Assembly (NCBI GenBank): GCA_023457255.1
Contig: JAEWMB010000002.1
Span: 1-64,000 of the forward strand
DNA: 64,000 nucleotides
Direction: 5' to 3'
From: Bacillota bacterium
Lineage (GTDB): Bacteria; Bacillota; Clostridia; Lachnospirales; Lachnospiraceae
Shown one piece after another: positions 17,390 through 26,451 of this stretch; the stretch's first letter is position 1, and each line of letters opens with the position of its first letter. The notes beneath the pieces were generated by a model that saw nothing but the letters and a program-made list of their open reading frames with translations, ran no database searches and was not told where the DNA came from. A program made the position numbers and the translations under genes.

Positions 17390-18835
17390 ATGAAGAAGCG
17401 ATTCTTAGTATTATGTTTCGTGCTGTTAGTGGTTTTGGTCACTGCTTGTCATCAAAAATCAAAGTCTCTAGAAGTTTCCAATCCTCAGAAAGAACATGGA
17501 GATCATGAGGAAGCAGAGACATCAAAGAATTCCTTGATTACTGCAAAACCGAGTGAAATACCAAGCAAGGGCATAGATAGTCCAACTACCACTCCATCGG
17601 CAGGAGAACTGAATAAGGATAATAATCTTGATAAAGATCATAAGGAACAAGGAGCAGAGGCAAAGAAGGATAACACGGAGGATAAGAATAGCGAAAATCC
17701 TGACAAAGAAGAGCAGAATCCTGACATAGAGGCAATTAAGGAAGGAACAAAAGGGTGGGTTTCCAAGGATAAGACACAAGTTTGTATTGATGACAACGGT
17801 ACGGTTTTATCAATGAAAGTGAAAGAAGGGGAAGTTTTTATAACCGGCTTTGTAACACAGCCGACCAGTGAACTTATTATTCCGGAACGCATAGCATCCT
17901 ATCCCGTTACAGCAATTGATGAGTATGCGTTTTATAATACCTCAATCACGAAACTTATATTACCAGAAGGGCTTAAGGTAATTAAAGGCAGGGCATTTCA
18001 AAAGTGCTATGAGTTAAAGGAGATTGTATTTCCTGCATCTTTAGAGGTGATAGAGCAATCGGCCTTTGGAATATGTCCGGCTCTTGAGACCATGACGCTG
18101 CCTAAGAAAAATAAGTTCTATACAATATCAGAGGGTGTCTTATATACAAGAGATAAGGGTACATTAGTAAAGTATCCTTCGGGTAGTGAAAAAACGGAAT
18201 ATGCCATTCTAAAAAGTGTTACCCGGATTGCAGAAGGAGCATTTTCTTTGGCAAAAAAACTGACAAGAGTTGAATTACCTGAAAAGCTTGCCATTATAGA
18301 AAGCGAAGCTTTCTCCGGCTGTATTCGGTTATCCTTTGAATTAACTCCCAATATAACAAAGATTGGTGATTATGCTTTTGCTGATTGTTATTCCTTAACG
18401 GAATTGAGGCTTCCGGACAGCCTATCTTACCTTGGAGAAGGGGCATTCAGCGCTTGTGAGAAATTAGAGAGCGTAGTTATTCCAAAGAAAGTCACAAGAA
18501 TTCCGTTTGCGGCATTTGCATCCAATACCTCATTAACAGAGGTTGTATTTTTAGGTTCCGTAGCAACCATTGAAGACATGAGTTTTTCCTCCTGCCAATC
18601 ATTAACTTATCTTGATATTCCAATAGGTACAATACATATTGGTGATATGGCTTTTTATGCATGCATAAATTTAACGGAGATCACAATTCCGGATACTACG
18701 GTATCTTTTGGAAATGAAATCTTTGGTGAAATATCCAACATAGTAATTGTTGCTCCTAAGAATTCAACAGCAGAAACCTATGCAGAGGAAAATGGTTTTG
18801 ATTATCGGGAAGCGGTGATGGATATAATAGAATAG
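17390..18835 (+). CDS. Leucine-rich-repeat (BspA-type) surface lipoprotein
   Basis: The 481-residue product begins with a lipoprotein signal ending L-V-T-A-C, so Cys20 should be lipidated and the protein anchored outside the membrane. A Ser/Thr/Glu/Lys-rich linker follows (about 25-120). From about 165 onward there are LRR_5/BspA-like repeats of roughly 23 residues with the pattern I-x-x-x-A-F-x-x-C-x-x-L-x-x-I-x-I-P, at least ten copies. Such domains commonly mediate protein or surface binding; the ligand here is unknown. AAGGAGG lies eight bases before ATG 17390. Confidence 0.85.
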   Translation: MKKRFLVLCFVLLVVLVTACHQKSKSLEVSNPQKEHGDHEEAETSKNSLITAKPSEIPSKGIDSPTTTPSAGELNKDNNLDKDHKEQGAEAKKDNTEDKNSENPDKEEQNPDIEAIKEGTKGWVSKDKTQVCIDDNGTVLSMKVKEGEVFITGFVTQPTSELIIPERIASYPVTAIDEYAFYNTSITKLILPEGLKVIKGRAFQKCYELKEIVFPASLEVIEQSAFGICPALETMTLPKKNKFYTISEGVLYTRDKGTLVKYPSGSEKTEYAILKSVTRIAEGAFSLAKKLTRVELPEKLAIIESEAFSGCIRLSFELTPNITKIGDYAFADCYSLTELRLPDSLSYLGEGAFSACEKLESVVIPKKVTRIPFAAFASNTSLTEVVFLGSVATIEDMSFSSCQSLTYLDIPIGTIHIGDMAFYACINLTEITIPDTTVSFGNEIFGEISNIVIVAPKNSTAETYAEENGFDYREAVMDIIE

Positions 18836-18938
18836 CAGGGCTATTCCCCTTTATTTAGGCATAGGAAAGAGTATGTCGGGGTAACTTTAAGAAAAAAGGT
18901 AAAAATGCGTCAAAGATTTACAGCAAGTTAAAAATAGC

Positions 18939-18966
18939 TTGCAAATTACAGATTTTCCTGTAAAAT
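18939..18966 (+). promoter_or_regulatory. Possible promoter of the ABC-F gene
   Basis: TTGCAA (18939-18944), a 16-base spacer and TAAAAT (18961-18966), 38 bases before the start codon. Confidence 0.4.
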
Positions 18967-19003
18967 AGGTAATAGCGCAAAATTAGAAAGGCTAGGTATC
19001 GAA

Positions 19004-20632
19004 ATGATTCAAGCAAGCGATGTAACTCTTAGAATAGGAAAGAGAGCCTTATTCGAGGATGTCAATATTAAATTTACAGAAGGAAACTGCTATGGTTTAA
19101 TTGGAGCCAACGGAGCGGGAAAATCCACTTTTTTAAAAATCCTTTCAGGGCAGATCGAACCAAGCAAAGGAGATATCATTATTACTCCTGGACAGAGATT
19201 ATCATTTTTGCAACAGGATCACTTTAAATATGATGCATTTGATGTTCTTAACACAGTTATAATGGGAAATCAGAGATTGCATGATATCATGAAAGAAAAG
19301 GATGCCATTTATGCAAAGGAGGATTTCTCCGAAGAGGATGGTATTAAGGCAAGTGAACTGGAAGCAGAATTTGCAACATTAAACGGATGGGAAGCAGAAT
19401 CCGATGCAGCTACTTTATTAAATGGACTAGGAATTGATACAGATTTGCACTATAAGATGATGAGCGAATTAAGCGGTGCGGCGAAGGTGAAGGTGCTTCT
19501 TGCACAAGCTTTATTTGGTAACCCGGATATCCTGTTACTTGATGAGCCTACCAACCACCTTGATTTAGAAGCAATCCGCTGGTTGGAAGAATTCTTGATT
19601 AACTTTGAAAATACGGTTATTGTAGTATCCCATGACCGTTATTTCTTAAATAAAGTTTGTACTCATATTGCAGACATTGATTATGCTAAGATTCAGTTAT
19701 ATGCTGGTAACTATGACTTTTGGTATGAATCCAGTCAGTTAATGGTGAAGCAGATGAAAGAAGCAAACAGGAAGAAGGAAGATAAGATTAAGGAGTTACA
19801 GGAATTTATTCAACGTTTCTCCGCAAATGCCTCAAAATCAAAGCAGGCGACTTCCAGAAAGCGTGCCTTAGAGAAGATTGAACTTGATGAGATTCGTCCT
19901 TCCAGCAGAAAGTATCCATATATTGATTTTAGACCAAACCGCGAGATTGGAAATGAAGTTTTAACTGTTAAGAATTTAAGCAAGACGATTGACGGAGTTA
20001 AGGTTTTAGATAATCTTTCTTTTATAATTAACCGTGAAGAGAAGGTTGCTTTCGTTGGAGGAAACACCTTAGCAAGTACTACTTTATTCAAGATTTTATC
20101 CGGTGAGATGGAGCCGGACTCCGGTGAATATAAATGGGGTATTACAACCACTCAGGCTTACTTCCCAAAAGATAATACGAAGGATTTTGATAGTGAGGAT
20201 ATCATTGTTGATTGGTTAATGCCATTTTCACCGGAAAAAGATGTTACTTATGTTCGTGGTTTCCTTGGAAGAATGTTATTCGCAGGGGAGGAAGGCATTA
20301 AGAAGGTTAAGGTACTTTCCGGTGGAGAGCGTGTACGTGTTATGCTATCGAAGATGATGATTATGGGTGCAAATGCATTAATCATGGATGAGCCTACCAA
20401 TCACTTGGACATGGAATCCATTACGGCACTGAATAATGGATTAATTAAGTTCTCCGGTGTTGTATTATTCACCTCTCAAGATCATCAATTTATTCAGACC
20501 ATTGCAAATCGTATTATGGAGATTACTCCAAACGGATTAATTGATAAGATTACAACTTATGATGAATACCTTGATAGCGATGTTATGGCACGTAAGAGAC
20601 AGGTATTGAATGTAAATACTGAAGAAGACTAA
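19004..20632 (+). CDS. ABC-F family ATPase (YkpA/YbiT-like)
   Basis: The 542-residue soluble protein has two ATP-binding cassettes joined by a charged linker (about 245-300) and no membrane segment, as in ABC-F proteins that act on the ribosome. Cassette 1 has Walker A G-A-N-G-A-G-K-S (34-41), an unusual signature L-S-G-A-A (156-160) and L-L-D-E-P-T-N-H-L-D. Cassette 2 has a clean L-S-G-G-E signature and D-E-P-T-N-H-L-D, but its Walker A is G-N-T-L-A-S-T-T (353-360), where Ser358 replaces the invariant Lys. It could be a translation factor or give antibiotic protection; the sequence does not decide. Confidence 0.88.
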   Translation: MIQASDVTLRIGKRALFEDVNIKFTEGNCYGLIGANGAGKSTFLKILSGQIEPSKGDIIITPGQRLSFLQQDHFKYDAFDVLNTVIMGNQRLHDIMKEKDAIYAKEDFSEEDGIKASELEAEFATLNGWEAESDAATLLNGLGIDTDLHYKMMSELSGAAKVKVLLAQALFGNPDILLLDEPTNHLDLEAIRWLEEFLINFENTVIVVSHDRYFLNKVCTHIADIDYAKIQLYAGNYDFWYESSQLMVKQMKEANRKKEDKIKELQEFIQRFSANASKSKQATSRKRALEKIELDEIRPSSRKYPYIDFRPNREIGNEVLTVKNLSKTIDGVKVLDNLSFIINREEKVAFVGGNTLASTTLFKILSGEMEPDSGEYKWGITTTQAYFPKDNTKDFDSEDIIVDWLMPFSPEKDVTYVRGFLGRMLFAGEEGIKKVKVLSGGERVRVMLSKMMIMGANALIMDEPTNHLDMESITALNNGLIKFSGVVLFTSQDHQFIQTIANRIMEITPNGLIDKITTYDEYLDSDVMARKRQVLNVNTEED

Positions 20633-20674
20633 TGTTTAAATCTAGGGCTGTAAACATATTTAATCCCTAAAAAA

Positions 20675-20720
20675 GACAGGGTCAGATGGCATCATGTTAT
20701 GATTCCATTTGACCCTGTTG
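20675..20720 (+). terminator. Terminator-like hairpin after the ABC-F gene
   Basis: ACAGGGTCA and the following ATGG pair with CCATTTGACCCTGT around a loop of about 15 bases. The T run after it is interrupted (GTTGTTGACTT). Confidence 0.55.
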
Positions 20721-20749
20721 TTGACTTCTTAAACTAATCTAGGTAGAAT
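20721..20749 (+). promoter_or_regulatory. Putative promoter of the GH13-like gene
   Basis: TTGACT (20721-20726), 17 bases and TAGAAT (20744-20749), starting immediately after the hairpin. The coding start is 82 bases further on. Confidence 0.5.
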
Positions 20750-20831
20750 AAAAATCAGGACAAGATATCTTTATGTAATCTTTCGGCTCTTCATGTAGAA
20801 ATAGCAGAAAGGAAAAGGAAGGTAAGAAGGT

Positions 20832-22769
20832 ATGGGGCAATATGAAAACAAGAAAAGGGAAGAAAGTCAGATACCGAAAGCACTTGGGGTTATAAAACAA
20901 GGAAATCACCTTGTTTTTTCTGTTGCTGTACCGAATGCAGCCGCTTGTACATTGAAACTATATAGTAAACAGGATGTAAGTACAGTGAAAACAATTCCAA
21001 TGCAAAACAATCTTCGTTTTGGAAATATTTTTACTGCCCTAGTCTTAGATTCAGAAGTTTCAGAGGTGTTAGGCTACCGTTATGAGGCTTTTGGGGAAGA
21101 ATTTATAGATCCCTATGCAACTAAGATACTTGGCAGAGAGCAGTATGGAAGGATTCCTTATGTAATCGGTGAAAACCAGGAAAAATTGCAGGGCTTGCTT
21201 GGAGCGTGGGAGGCCGGCGGATTCTTCTGGGGAGACGATGCTCCATTAAACTACACCTATTCTGATTTGATTTTATATAAGCTGCATGTGCGTGGTTTTA
21301 CAAAAAGCGAGGATTCAAAAGTGAGGCACAAAGGAACATATCAAGGGATTATAGAGAAAATACCGTATTTCAAAGAGTTAGGAATCAATGCCTTATTTCT
21401 CATGCCCTGTGTGGAATTTAATGAAAGAATGGAACCAACCTCTTTGCTCAGTGGGATTCCGAGTGCCGTAAGTCAATACCAAAAGAAAGGAAGCTTTCCT
21501 TTTCATAATTCAAAAGCTGAATGCAAATTGAATTTTTGGGGATACACCACAGACAGTTTCTATTTTGCTCCGAAATCCTCCTATGCATCAAATCCGAATC
21601 ATGCAGGGAATGAAATGAAGGAAATGATAAAAAAGCTTCATGAAAATGGAATAGAAGTTCTACTGGAGATGAATTTTCCAAAAGAGATGACTGTGCAGTG
21701 TAGGATAGATTGTCTCCGCTATTGGGTTCATCATTACCATATCGATGGTTTCCGAACGAATTCAGAGGAGTCCATGCAGCAGGCATTTGCAGCAGATCCC
21801 TATCTGGAGGGCGTTAAGTTGCTTACAACACATTGGAATACGGGTGTAGTCTATGGGAAAGATACGGTACCATATAAGAAGTCGCTTGCAGATTATAATG
21901 ATGGTTTTCTAATTGACGTAAGGCGGTTTTTAAAGGGCGATGAGGGGCAGATTGGGTCAATTATGGCAAGAATCCGTACCAACCCGGAAAGAAGTGGCAT
22001 AGTAAACTATATTTCTGATCATAACGGATTCACCTTAGCGGATGTCTACTCTTTTGATGCGAAGCATAATGAAGCGAATAAAGAAGGCAATCGAGATGGT
22101 ACTGACTATAACTATAGTTGGAATTGCGGAGTGGAAGGCGATACGAATCGCAGAAAGATTAAAGAGCTGCGATTGCGGATGATGAAAAATGCTTTCCTGC
22201 TTTTATTCTTAAGTCAGGGGACTCCAATGATTTTACAAGGAGATGAGTTTGGTAATTCTCAAGGAGGAAATAACAATGCTTATTGTCACGACAATTCCAT
22301 TGGGTGGGTATCTTGGTCGGAAAAAAAGAAACAAAAAGAACTGCTTTCCTTTGTGAAACAGCTAATTGATTTTCGAAAGGAACATCCGGTACTTCATAAT
22401 ATCCGAGAATTAAGCGGAATTGATATTTTAACTTGCGGGTTTCCTGATATATCCTTTCATGGCAGTAAGGCATGGTATCCGGATAACTCTTATTCAAGCA
22501 GGATACTTGGTGTGCTGCTGCATGGTGCATATGCATTAAAAGATAAAACAACATCGGATGCTTCTTGTTACATTGCAATGAATGCACATTGGGAAGCACA
22601 TAGCTTTGCATTACCATCCTTCCATAAAGATACAAAGTGGAAGCTGGCATTATCATCGGAAGAAGCAAAGTCCGCTGAGGATAAAGGAGATGGCAGGGTT
22701 TCTTATAAAACCAGTGTTGTTGTTCCTGCTCGAACAATTCAAGTATTTTTGTGTGAGCCGGTAAAGTAA
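20832..22769 (+). CDS. GH13 glycogen-debranching-like protein lacking catalytic acids
   Basis: The 645-residue product has the full layout of GlgX/isoamylase-type proteins: an N-terminal CBM48-like beta domain (about 15-100), a TIM-barrel region (about 140-480) and a C-terminal beta domain. It retains G-Y-T-T-D-S-F, G-T-P-M-I-L-Q-G-D-E-F-G and S-W-N-C-G-V-E-G. At every catalytic position it is altered: region II has Asn310 (F-R-T-N) for the nucleophile Asp, region III has Thr333 (T-T-H-W) for the acid Glu, region IV has Asn398 (D-H-N-G-F) for Asp, and region I lacks D-x-V-x-N-H. The frame is intact, so I infer a selected, catalytically inactive homologue, possibly a glucan-binding or regulatory protein. 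No signal peptide is seen, so it is cytoplasmic. Confidence 0.85.
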   Translation: MGQYENKKREESQIPKALGVIKQGNHLVFSVAVPNAAACTLKLYSKQDVSTVKTIPMQNNLRFGNIFTALVLDSEVSEVLGYRYEAFGEEFIDPYATKILGREQYGRIPYVIGENQEKLQGLLGAWEAGGFFWGDDAPLNYTYSDLILYKLHVRGFTKSEDSKVRHKGTYQGIIEKIPYFKELGINALFLMPCVEFNERMEPTSLLSGIPSAVSQYQKKGSFPFHNSKAECKLNFWGYTTDSFYFAPKSSYASNPNHAGNEMKEMIKKLHENGIEVLLEMNFPKEMTVQCRIDCLRYWVHHYHIDGFRTNSEESMQQAFAADPYLEGVKLLTTHWNTGVVYGKDTVPYKKSLADYNDGFLIDVRRFLKGDEGQIGSIMARIRTNPERSGIVNYISDHNGFTLADVYSFDAKHNEANKEGNRDGTDYNYSWNCGVEGDTNRRKIKELRLRMMKNAFLLLFLSQGTPMILQGDEFGNSQGGNNNAYCHDNSIGWVSWSEKKKQKELLSFVKQLIDFRKEHPVLHNIRELSGIDILTCGFPDISFHGSKAWYPDNSYSSRILGVLLHGAYALKDKTTSDASCYIAMNAHWEAHSFALPSFHKDTKWKLALSSEEAKSAEDKGDGRVSYKTSVVVPARTIQVFLCEPVK

Positions 22770-22816
22770 AGAGGGAGAAAAAGAGACACTGCTGACATTA
22801 AGAAAGGATAACGACT

Positions 22817-23563
22817 TTGAATAACTTTACATTAAAACTTATTGCATGCTTCACCATGCTAATTGATCATTTTACTGCAATTTTTATACCAAGGAACACT
22901 ACGCCATTATTTTATATATCGCTTTCCGGCTTTGAGCTTGATGTTACGTGGTATATTATAGGAAGAGCCATTGGAAGAATTGCTTTCCCGATATTTGCGT
23001 TTTTAATCGTAGAGGGATTTTTTCACACGAGAGACCGAAGGAAGTATTTGCTTCGTCTGCTGCTTTTTGCCGTAATTTCCGAAATTCCTTTTGATTATGC
23101 ATTTTGGGGCTTTCCGAATACGAATTTAACTATTCTTTTATTTAGACAAAATATTTTCTTTACGCTTGCGATCGGTTTGCTAACTGTTATGATCTATGAT
23201 AGTATTAAAAGCCGAATGCTTGGAAAAACAATGTGGATGACCTTGCTTGGCGTGCTGACAATAGTTGGAGGTACCGGATTATTATATCTGATTCGGGGAG
23301 ATTATTTTGATTTTGGTTATGGTGTCTTATTGATTATAGGATTTTATTTGGCTTATGGGAATAGAAAATTGTGTATGCTGTTATTTATACTGCTCGTAGG
23401 ATTTTTCCAGGGAGGAGTAGGACTTATGTCAATCTTAGCAGCACCGCTCTTATATTATTATAATGGTGAGAGCGGTACGAAACGCTTTAAATATGCCTTT
23501 TATGTCTTCTATCCATTACATTTGGTCATACTACAGGGAATTTATCAACTCTTAACTAAGTGA
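22817..23563 (+). CDS. TraX-like integral membrane protein
   Basis: The 248-residue product opens N-F-T-L-K-L-I-A-C-F-T-M-L-I-D-H, the hallmark of the TraX family, followed by about seven or eight transmembrane segments and R-I-A-F-P-I-F-A-F-L-I-V-E-G-F. TraX acetylates F-pilin in plasmids, but chromosomal homologues in Firmicutes have no established role and no conjugation genes lie nearby. The start is TTG 22817, with AGAAAGGA upstream. It lies 47 bases after the GH13-like gene and may share its transcript. Confidence 0.82.
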   Translation: MNNFTLKLIACFTMLIDHFTAIFIPRNTTPLFYISLSGFELDVTWYIIGRAIGRIAFPIFAFLIVEGFFHTRDRRKYLLRLLLFAVISEIPFDYAFWGFPNTNLTILLFRQNIFFTLAIGLLTVMIYDSIKSRMLGKTMWMTLLGVLTIVGGTGLLYLIRGDYFDFGYGVLLIIGFYLAYGNRKLCMLLFILLVGFFQGGVGLMSILAAPLLYYYNGESGTKRFKYAFYVFYPLHLVILQGIYQLLTK

Positions 23564-23564
23564 A

Positions 23565-23616
23565 AATGAGGAGGAATCAATGCCTCCTGGAGGGAGGCCT
23601 CATTAATCATTTTTTC
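23565..23616 (+). terminator. Terminator after the TraX-like gene
   Basis: AATGAGG (23565-23571) pairs with CCTCATT (23598-23604), the loop can form an inner helix of AGGA/TCCT-type pairs, and a run of T follows at 23610-23616. Confidence 0.65.
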
Positions 23617-23688
23617 CATAGGTAATTCGTGCCGGCACACGAGTTGCTCTCGTTATAAAAGGTGAAAAGCACCAGAATTGAGGTTTGC

Positions 23689-24183
23689 ATGAAATCGTTA
23701 AAAATCGTTGATGTGAAAGGCTTTATGTCTAAGCTGCTGATTCAGAATGTCTTTGATGCTTTTTTAGTTTCTGATGTAATTATCCATACATTTCAGAGGT
23801 TTGAAATGAACGGAAAATTAAACCGGGATTATTACAGCGCCGAAGAACTCGAATCCCTGGGAAACAGAACGCATGCAAAGTGGAGTGAAGTCAGGCCATT
23901 TGCATATCAGATGGTAAAAGGAAATAAAACACCGTTATCCTTTCAGATAAGTCTCATGCTGTCACAAAAAGCAATGGAATCGGTATTGGAAGAGCAAGGT
24001 ATTTTGATCGATAGCGGTGAAGTTACCGGATTGTATTTGCATATTCGCTATGAAAATAGTGAATTGCATGTGGTAACAGGAACAGGGAAAAGGACATTTT
24101 CTTTAGACAAAACGTTAGATTTTGCTTGGGATGAACAAGCGATGAAATATCTAAAAAGCAAGGAAATAGCATACGAAGGATAG
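23689..24183 (+). CDS. DUF5721-like uncharacterised protein
   Basis: The 164-residue cytoplasmic protein begins with a short amphipathic stretch, L-K-I-V-D-V-K-G-F-M-S-K-L-L. It has the central W-S-E-V-R-P-F-A-Y-Q-M-V-K-G-N-K-T-P-L, which I associate with DUF5721, a small family found mainly in Lachnospiraceae. No catalytic motif is obvious. ATG 23689 follows TGAGG by five bases, so I prefer it to GTG 23662. Its function is unknown. The CIRCE operator of htpG begins four bases after its stop codon. Confidence 0.65.
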   Translation: MKSLKIVDVKGFMSKLLIQNVFDAFLVSDVIIHTFQRFEMNGKLNRDYYSAEELESLGNRTHAKWSEVRPFAYQMVKGNKTPLSFQISLMLSQKAMESVLEEQGILIDSGEVTGLYLHIRYENSELHVVTGTGKRTFSLDKTLDFAWDEQAMKYLKSKEIAYEG

Positions 24184-24186
24184 TTG

Positions 24187-24213
24187 TTAGCACTCATTAG
24201 TAATGAGTGCTAA
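24187..24213 (+). promoter_or_regulatory. CIRCE operator (HrcA-binding site)
   Basis: TTAGCACTC (24187-24195), a 9-base spacer, then GAGTGCTAA (24205-24213). This is a perfect match to the HrcA operator consensus. It lies seven bases upstream of the htpG -35 box, which indicates heat-shock repression by HrcA. A short T run follows, so the hairpin may also end transcription from the upstream gene. Confidence 0.95.
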
Positions 24214-24220
24214 TTTTTTC

Positions 24221-24249
24221 TTGACAATTTTGATACCTCGTATTATAGT
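24221..24249 (+). promoter_or_regulatory. htpG promoter
   Basis: TTGACA (24221-24226), 17 bases and TATAGT (24244-24249). The start would lie near 24256, giving a leader of about 90 bases. Confidence 0.7.
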
Positions 24250-24348
24250 AGTATACAACGAGGTGACTGTCATGCATTGGACGTGCATTACTATGCAGAG
24301 GCCGATGCTTAGCAATGATAAATAAAAGATAAAAGGAGTGTTTTTTTC

Positions 24349-26403
24349 ATGAGTATGGAAAGAGGTAATTTATCAATTAATTCCGAGAATATTTTCCCGA
24401 TTATTAAGAAGTGGTTGTATTCTGATCACGACATTTTTTTCCGTGAATTAATATCAAATGGCTGTGATGCGATTACTAAACTTAAAAAACTTAATATCAT
24501 TGGCGAATTCTCTATACCGGAGGGAGAAGAATTCAAAATCAATGTTCTGGTGAATCCGGAAGAAAAGACGTTAACCTTTATTGATAACGGCGTTGGTATG
24601 ACTGCAGATGAAGTAAAAGAATACATTAACCAGATTGCTTTCTCCGGAGCTCAGGACTTCTTGAAAAAATACAAGGATAAGGCAAATGAAGACCAAATTA
24701 TCGGACACTTTGGTCTGGGATTCTATTCTTCCTTTATGGTAGCTCATAAAGTAACAATCGATACTTTATCTTGGCAAGAAGGTGCGAAACCTGTTCATTG
24801 GGAATCAGAAGAAGGGATCGACTTCCAGATGGGAGAGGGAGATAAAGAAGAAAGAGGAACAAAGATTACTCTTTACTTAAATGAAGACAGCTATGAATTT
24901 TCTAACGAATATCGTGCGAAAGAAGTAATAGAGAAATACTGCTCCTTTATGCCGGTACCAATTTATTTTAAAAATGAAAATGCAAAAGAAGAGCCGGAAG
25001 AGGTTGAAGTTGAATCCGAAGTAAAAGAAGATACCGTTGTTGATGCTGAAGTTACAGAAGATGGTAAGGTAACGGAAACTAAGAAAGAAAAGAAAGGTCC
25101 AAAGCCTCTTAATAATCCGGAGCCATTATGGACAAAGCATCCAAACGAATGCAAAGAGGAAGATTATAAGGAATTTTATCGTCAGGTTTTCCATGACTAT
25201 AAAGAGCCGTTATTCTGGATACACCTTAATATGGACTATCCGTTTAATTTAAAGGGTATTTTATATTTCCCTAAGATTAATACGGAATATGATAGTATTG
25301 AGGGAACGATTAAATTATATAGTAATCAGGTATTTATCGCAGATAACATTAAGGAGGTAATTCCAGAGTTCTTAATGTTACTAAAGGGTGTTATCGATTG
25401 CCCTGACTTACCGCTTAATGTATCAAGAAGTGCTTTACAAAACGATGGTTTTGTGAAGAAGATTTCCGATTATATTACAAAAAAGGTAGCAGATAAGTTA
25501 TCTGGTATGTATAAAGTGGAACGTGAGAATTATGAGAAATATTGGGATGATTTAAGTCCATTCATTAAATACGGCTGTTTAAAGGATGAAAAGTTCCGTG
25601 ATAAAATAAAGGATTTTATTATCTTTAAGAACTTAGAAAAGAAATATGTTACACTTCCTGAGTATCTGGAAGCCGTTAAGAAATTAAACGGCGAAGAGAA
25701 AACAGAAGAAGTAAAAACGGAAGAAGTAAAAACAGAAGAAGTAAAAACAGATGTTGACGAAGTAACATCTGACAACGAACCAAAAGAAGAGAAGAAGGAT
25801 ACGGTATATTATGTAACCGACGAACAGCAGCAGAGTCAATATATCAAGATGTTTAAGGATGCAGGTATTGATGCTGTATTTATGACACATAATATCGATC
25901 AGCCTTTTATCACTCAGCTAGAGCAGGCAGAGAAAAAGATCAATTTCCAAAGAATTGATGCCGATGTTAATGCGGCAATGGCAGAGACCTCTTCTGAGGA
26001 AGAAACTAAAGAGCTGGACAAGAAAAAAGATAGCCTGACCGAAGTATTTAAGAAGGCCTTAAAGAAAGAAAAATTAGAAGTTAAGGTTATGAAATTAAAA
26101 GATGCTAAGGTATCCTCTATGATTACGCTATCAGAAGAAAGCCGCAGAATGCAGGATATGATGAAAATGTATAATATGTATGGCATGGATCCGTCTGCCT
26201 TCGGACCGACTGAAACCCTGGTTTTAAATACAAATAACCAGTTAGTTCAGTATGTATTGGATAACGATGCGGCTGAGCATACAGATTTGATTTGTGAGCA
26301 GTTGTATGATCTTGCTTATATTGCTCATAAGCCATTATCACCGGAAGCAATGACAAAGTTCCTTGAAAGAAGTAATGAGATATTAATGCTATTAACGAAA
26401 TAA
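24349..26403 (+). CDS. htpG: Chaperone HtpG (Hsp90)
   Basis: The ATP-driven chaperone has the N-terminal GHKL ATPase domain with E-L-I-S-N-G-C-D-A, D-N-G-V-G-M and G-H-F-G-L-G-F-Y-S motifs, a middle domain with the conserved region near L-P-L-N-V-S-R-S and a C-terminal dimerisation domain. At 684 residues it is longer than the 620-635 typical of bacterial HtpG. A charged linker (about residues 205-255) separates the N and middle domains, and a second acidic insert (about 448-483) includes three T-E-E-V-K repeats. AAGGAG precedes ATG 24349 with an unusually T-rich spacer. It is preceded by a perfect CIRCE site, unlike CIRCE-independent htpG of Bacillus subtilis. Confidence 0.96.
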   Translation: MSMERGNLSINSENIFPIIKKWLYSDHDIFFRELISNGCDAITKLKKLNIIGEFSIPEGEEFKINVLVNPEEKTLTFIDNGVGMTADEVKEYINQIAFSGAQDFLKKYKDKANEDQIIGHFGLGFYSSFMVAHKVTIDTLSWQEGAKPVHWESEEGIDFQMGEGDKEERGTKITLYLNEDSYEFSNEYRAKEVIEKYCSFMPVPIYFKNENAKEEPEEVEVESEVKEDTVVDAEVTEDGKVTETKKEKKGPKPLNNPEPLWTKHPNECKEEDYKEFYRQVFHDYKEPLFWIHLNMDYPFNLKGILYFPKINTEYDSIEGTIKLYSNQVFIADNIKEVIPEFLMLLKGVIDCPDLPLNVSRSALQNDGFVKKISDYITKKVADKLSGMYKVERENYEKYWDDLSPFIKYGCLKDEKFRDKIKDFIIFKNLEKKYVTLPEYLEAVKKLNGEEKTEEVKTEEVKTEEVKTDVDEVTSDNEPKEEKKDTVYYVTDEQQQSQYIKMFKDAGIDAVFMTHNIDQPFITQLEQAEKKINFQRIDADVNAAMAETSSEEETKELDKKKDSLTEVFKKALKKEKLEVKVMKLKDAKVSSMITLSEESRRMQDMMKMYNMYGMDPSAFGPTETLVLNTNNQLVQYVLDNDAAEHTDLICEQLYDLAYIAHKPLSPEAMTKFLERSNEILMLLTK
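25702..25746 (+). repeat. Three tandem 15-base repeats inside htpG
   Basis: The unit ACAGAAGAAGTAAAA occurs at 25702-25716, 25717-25731 (one change) and 25732-25746, encoding T-E-E-V-K three times. The near-identity points to recent slippage and possible copy-number variation in frame. Confidence 0.9.
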
Positions 26404-26451
26404 AGTGAGACAATAAAGATAGAAAAACTGTTGCACCGGGAGCTGAATTGT

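Noticed and set aside
22159..22737. 192-codon open frame on the minus strand
   Set aside because: It lies wholly within the GH13-like gene on the other strand, has no ribosome site or recognised family, and its His/Tyr/Leu-rich composition is typical of an antisense shadow.
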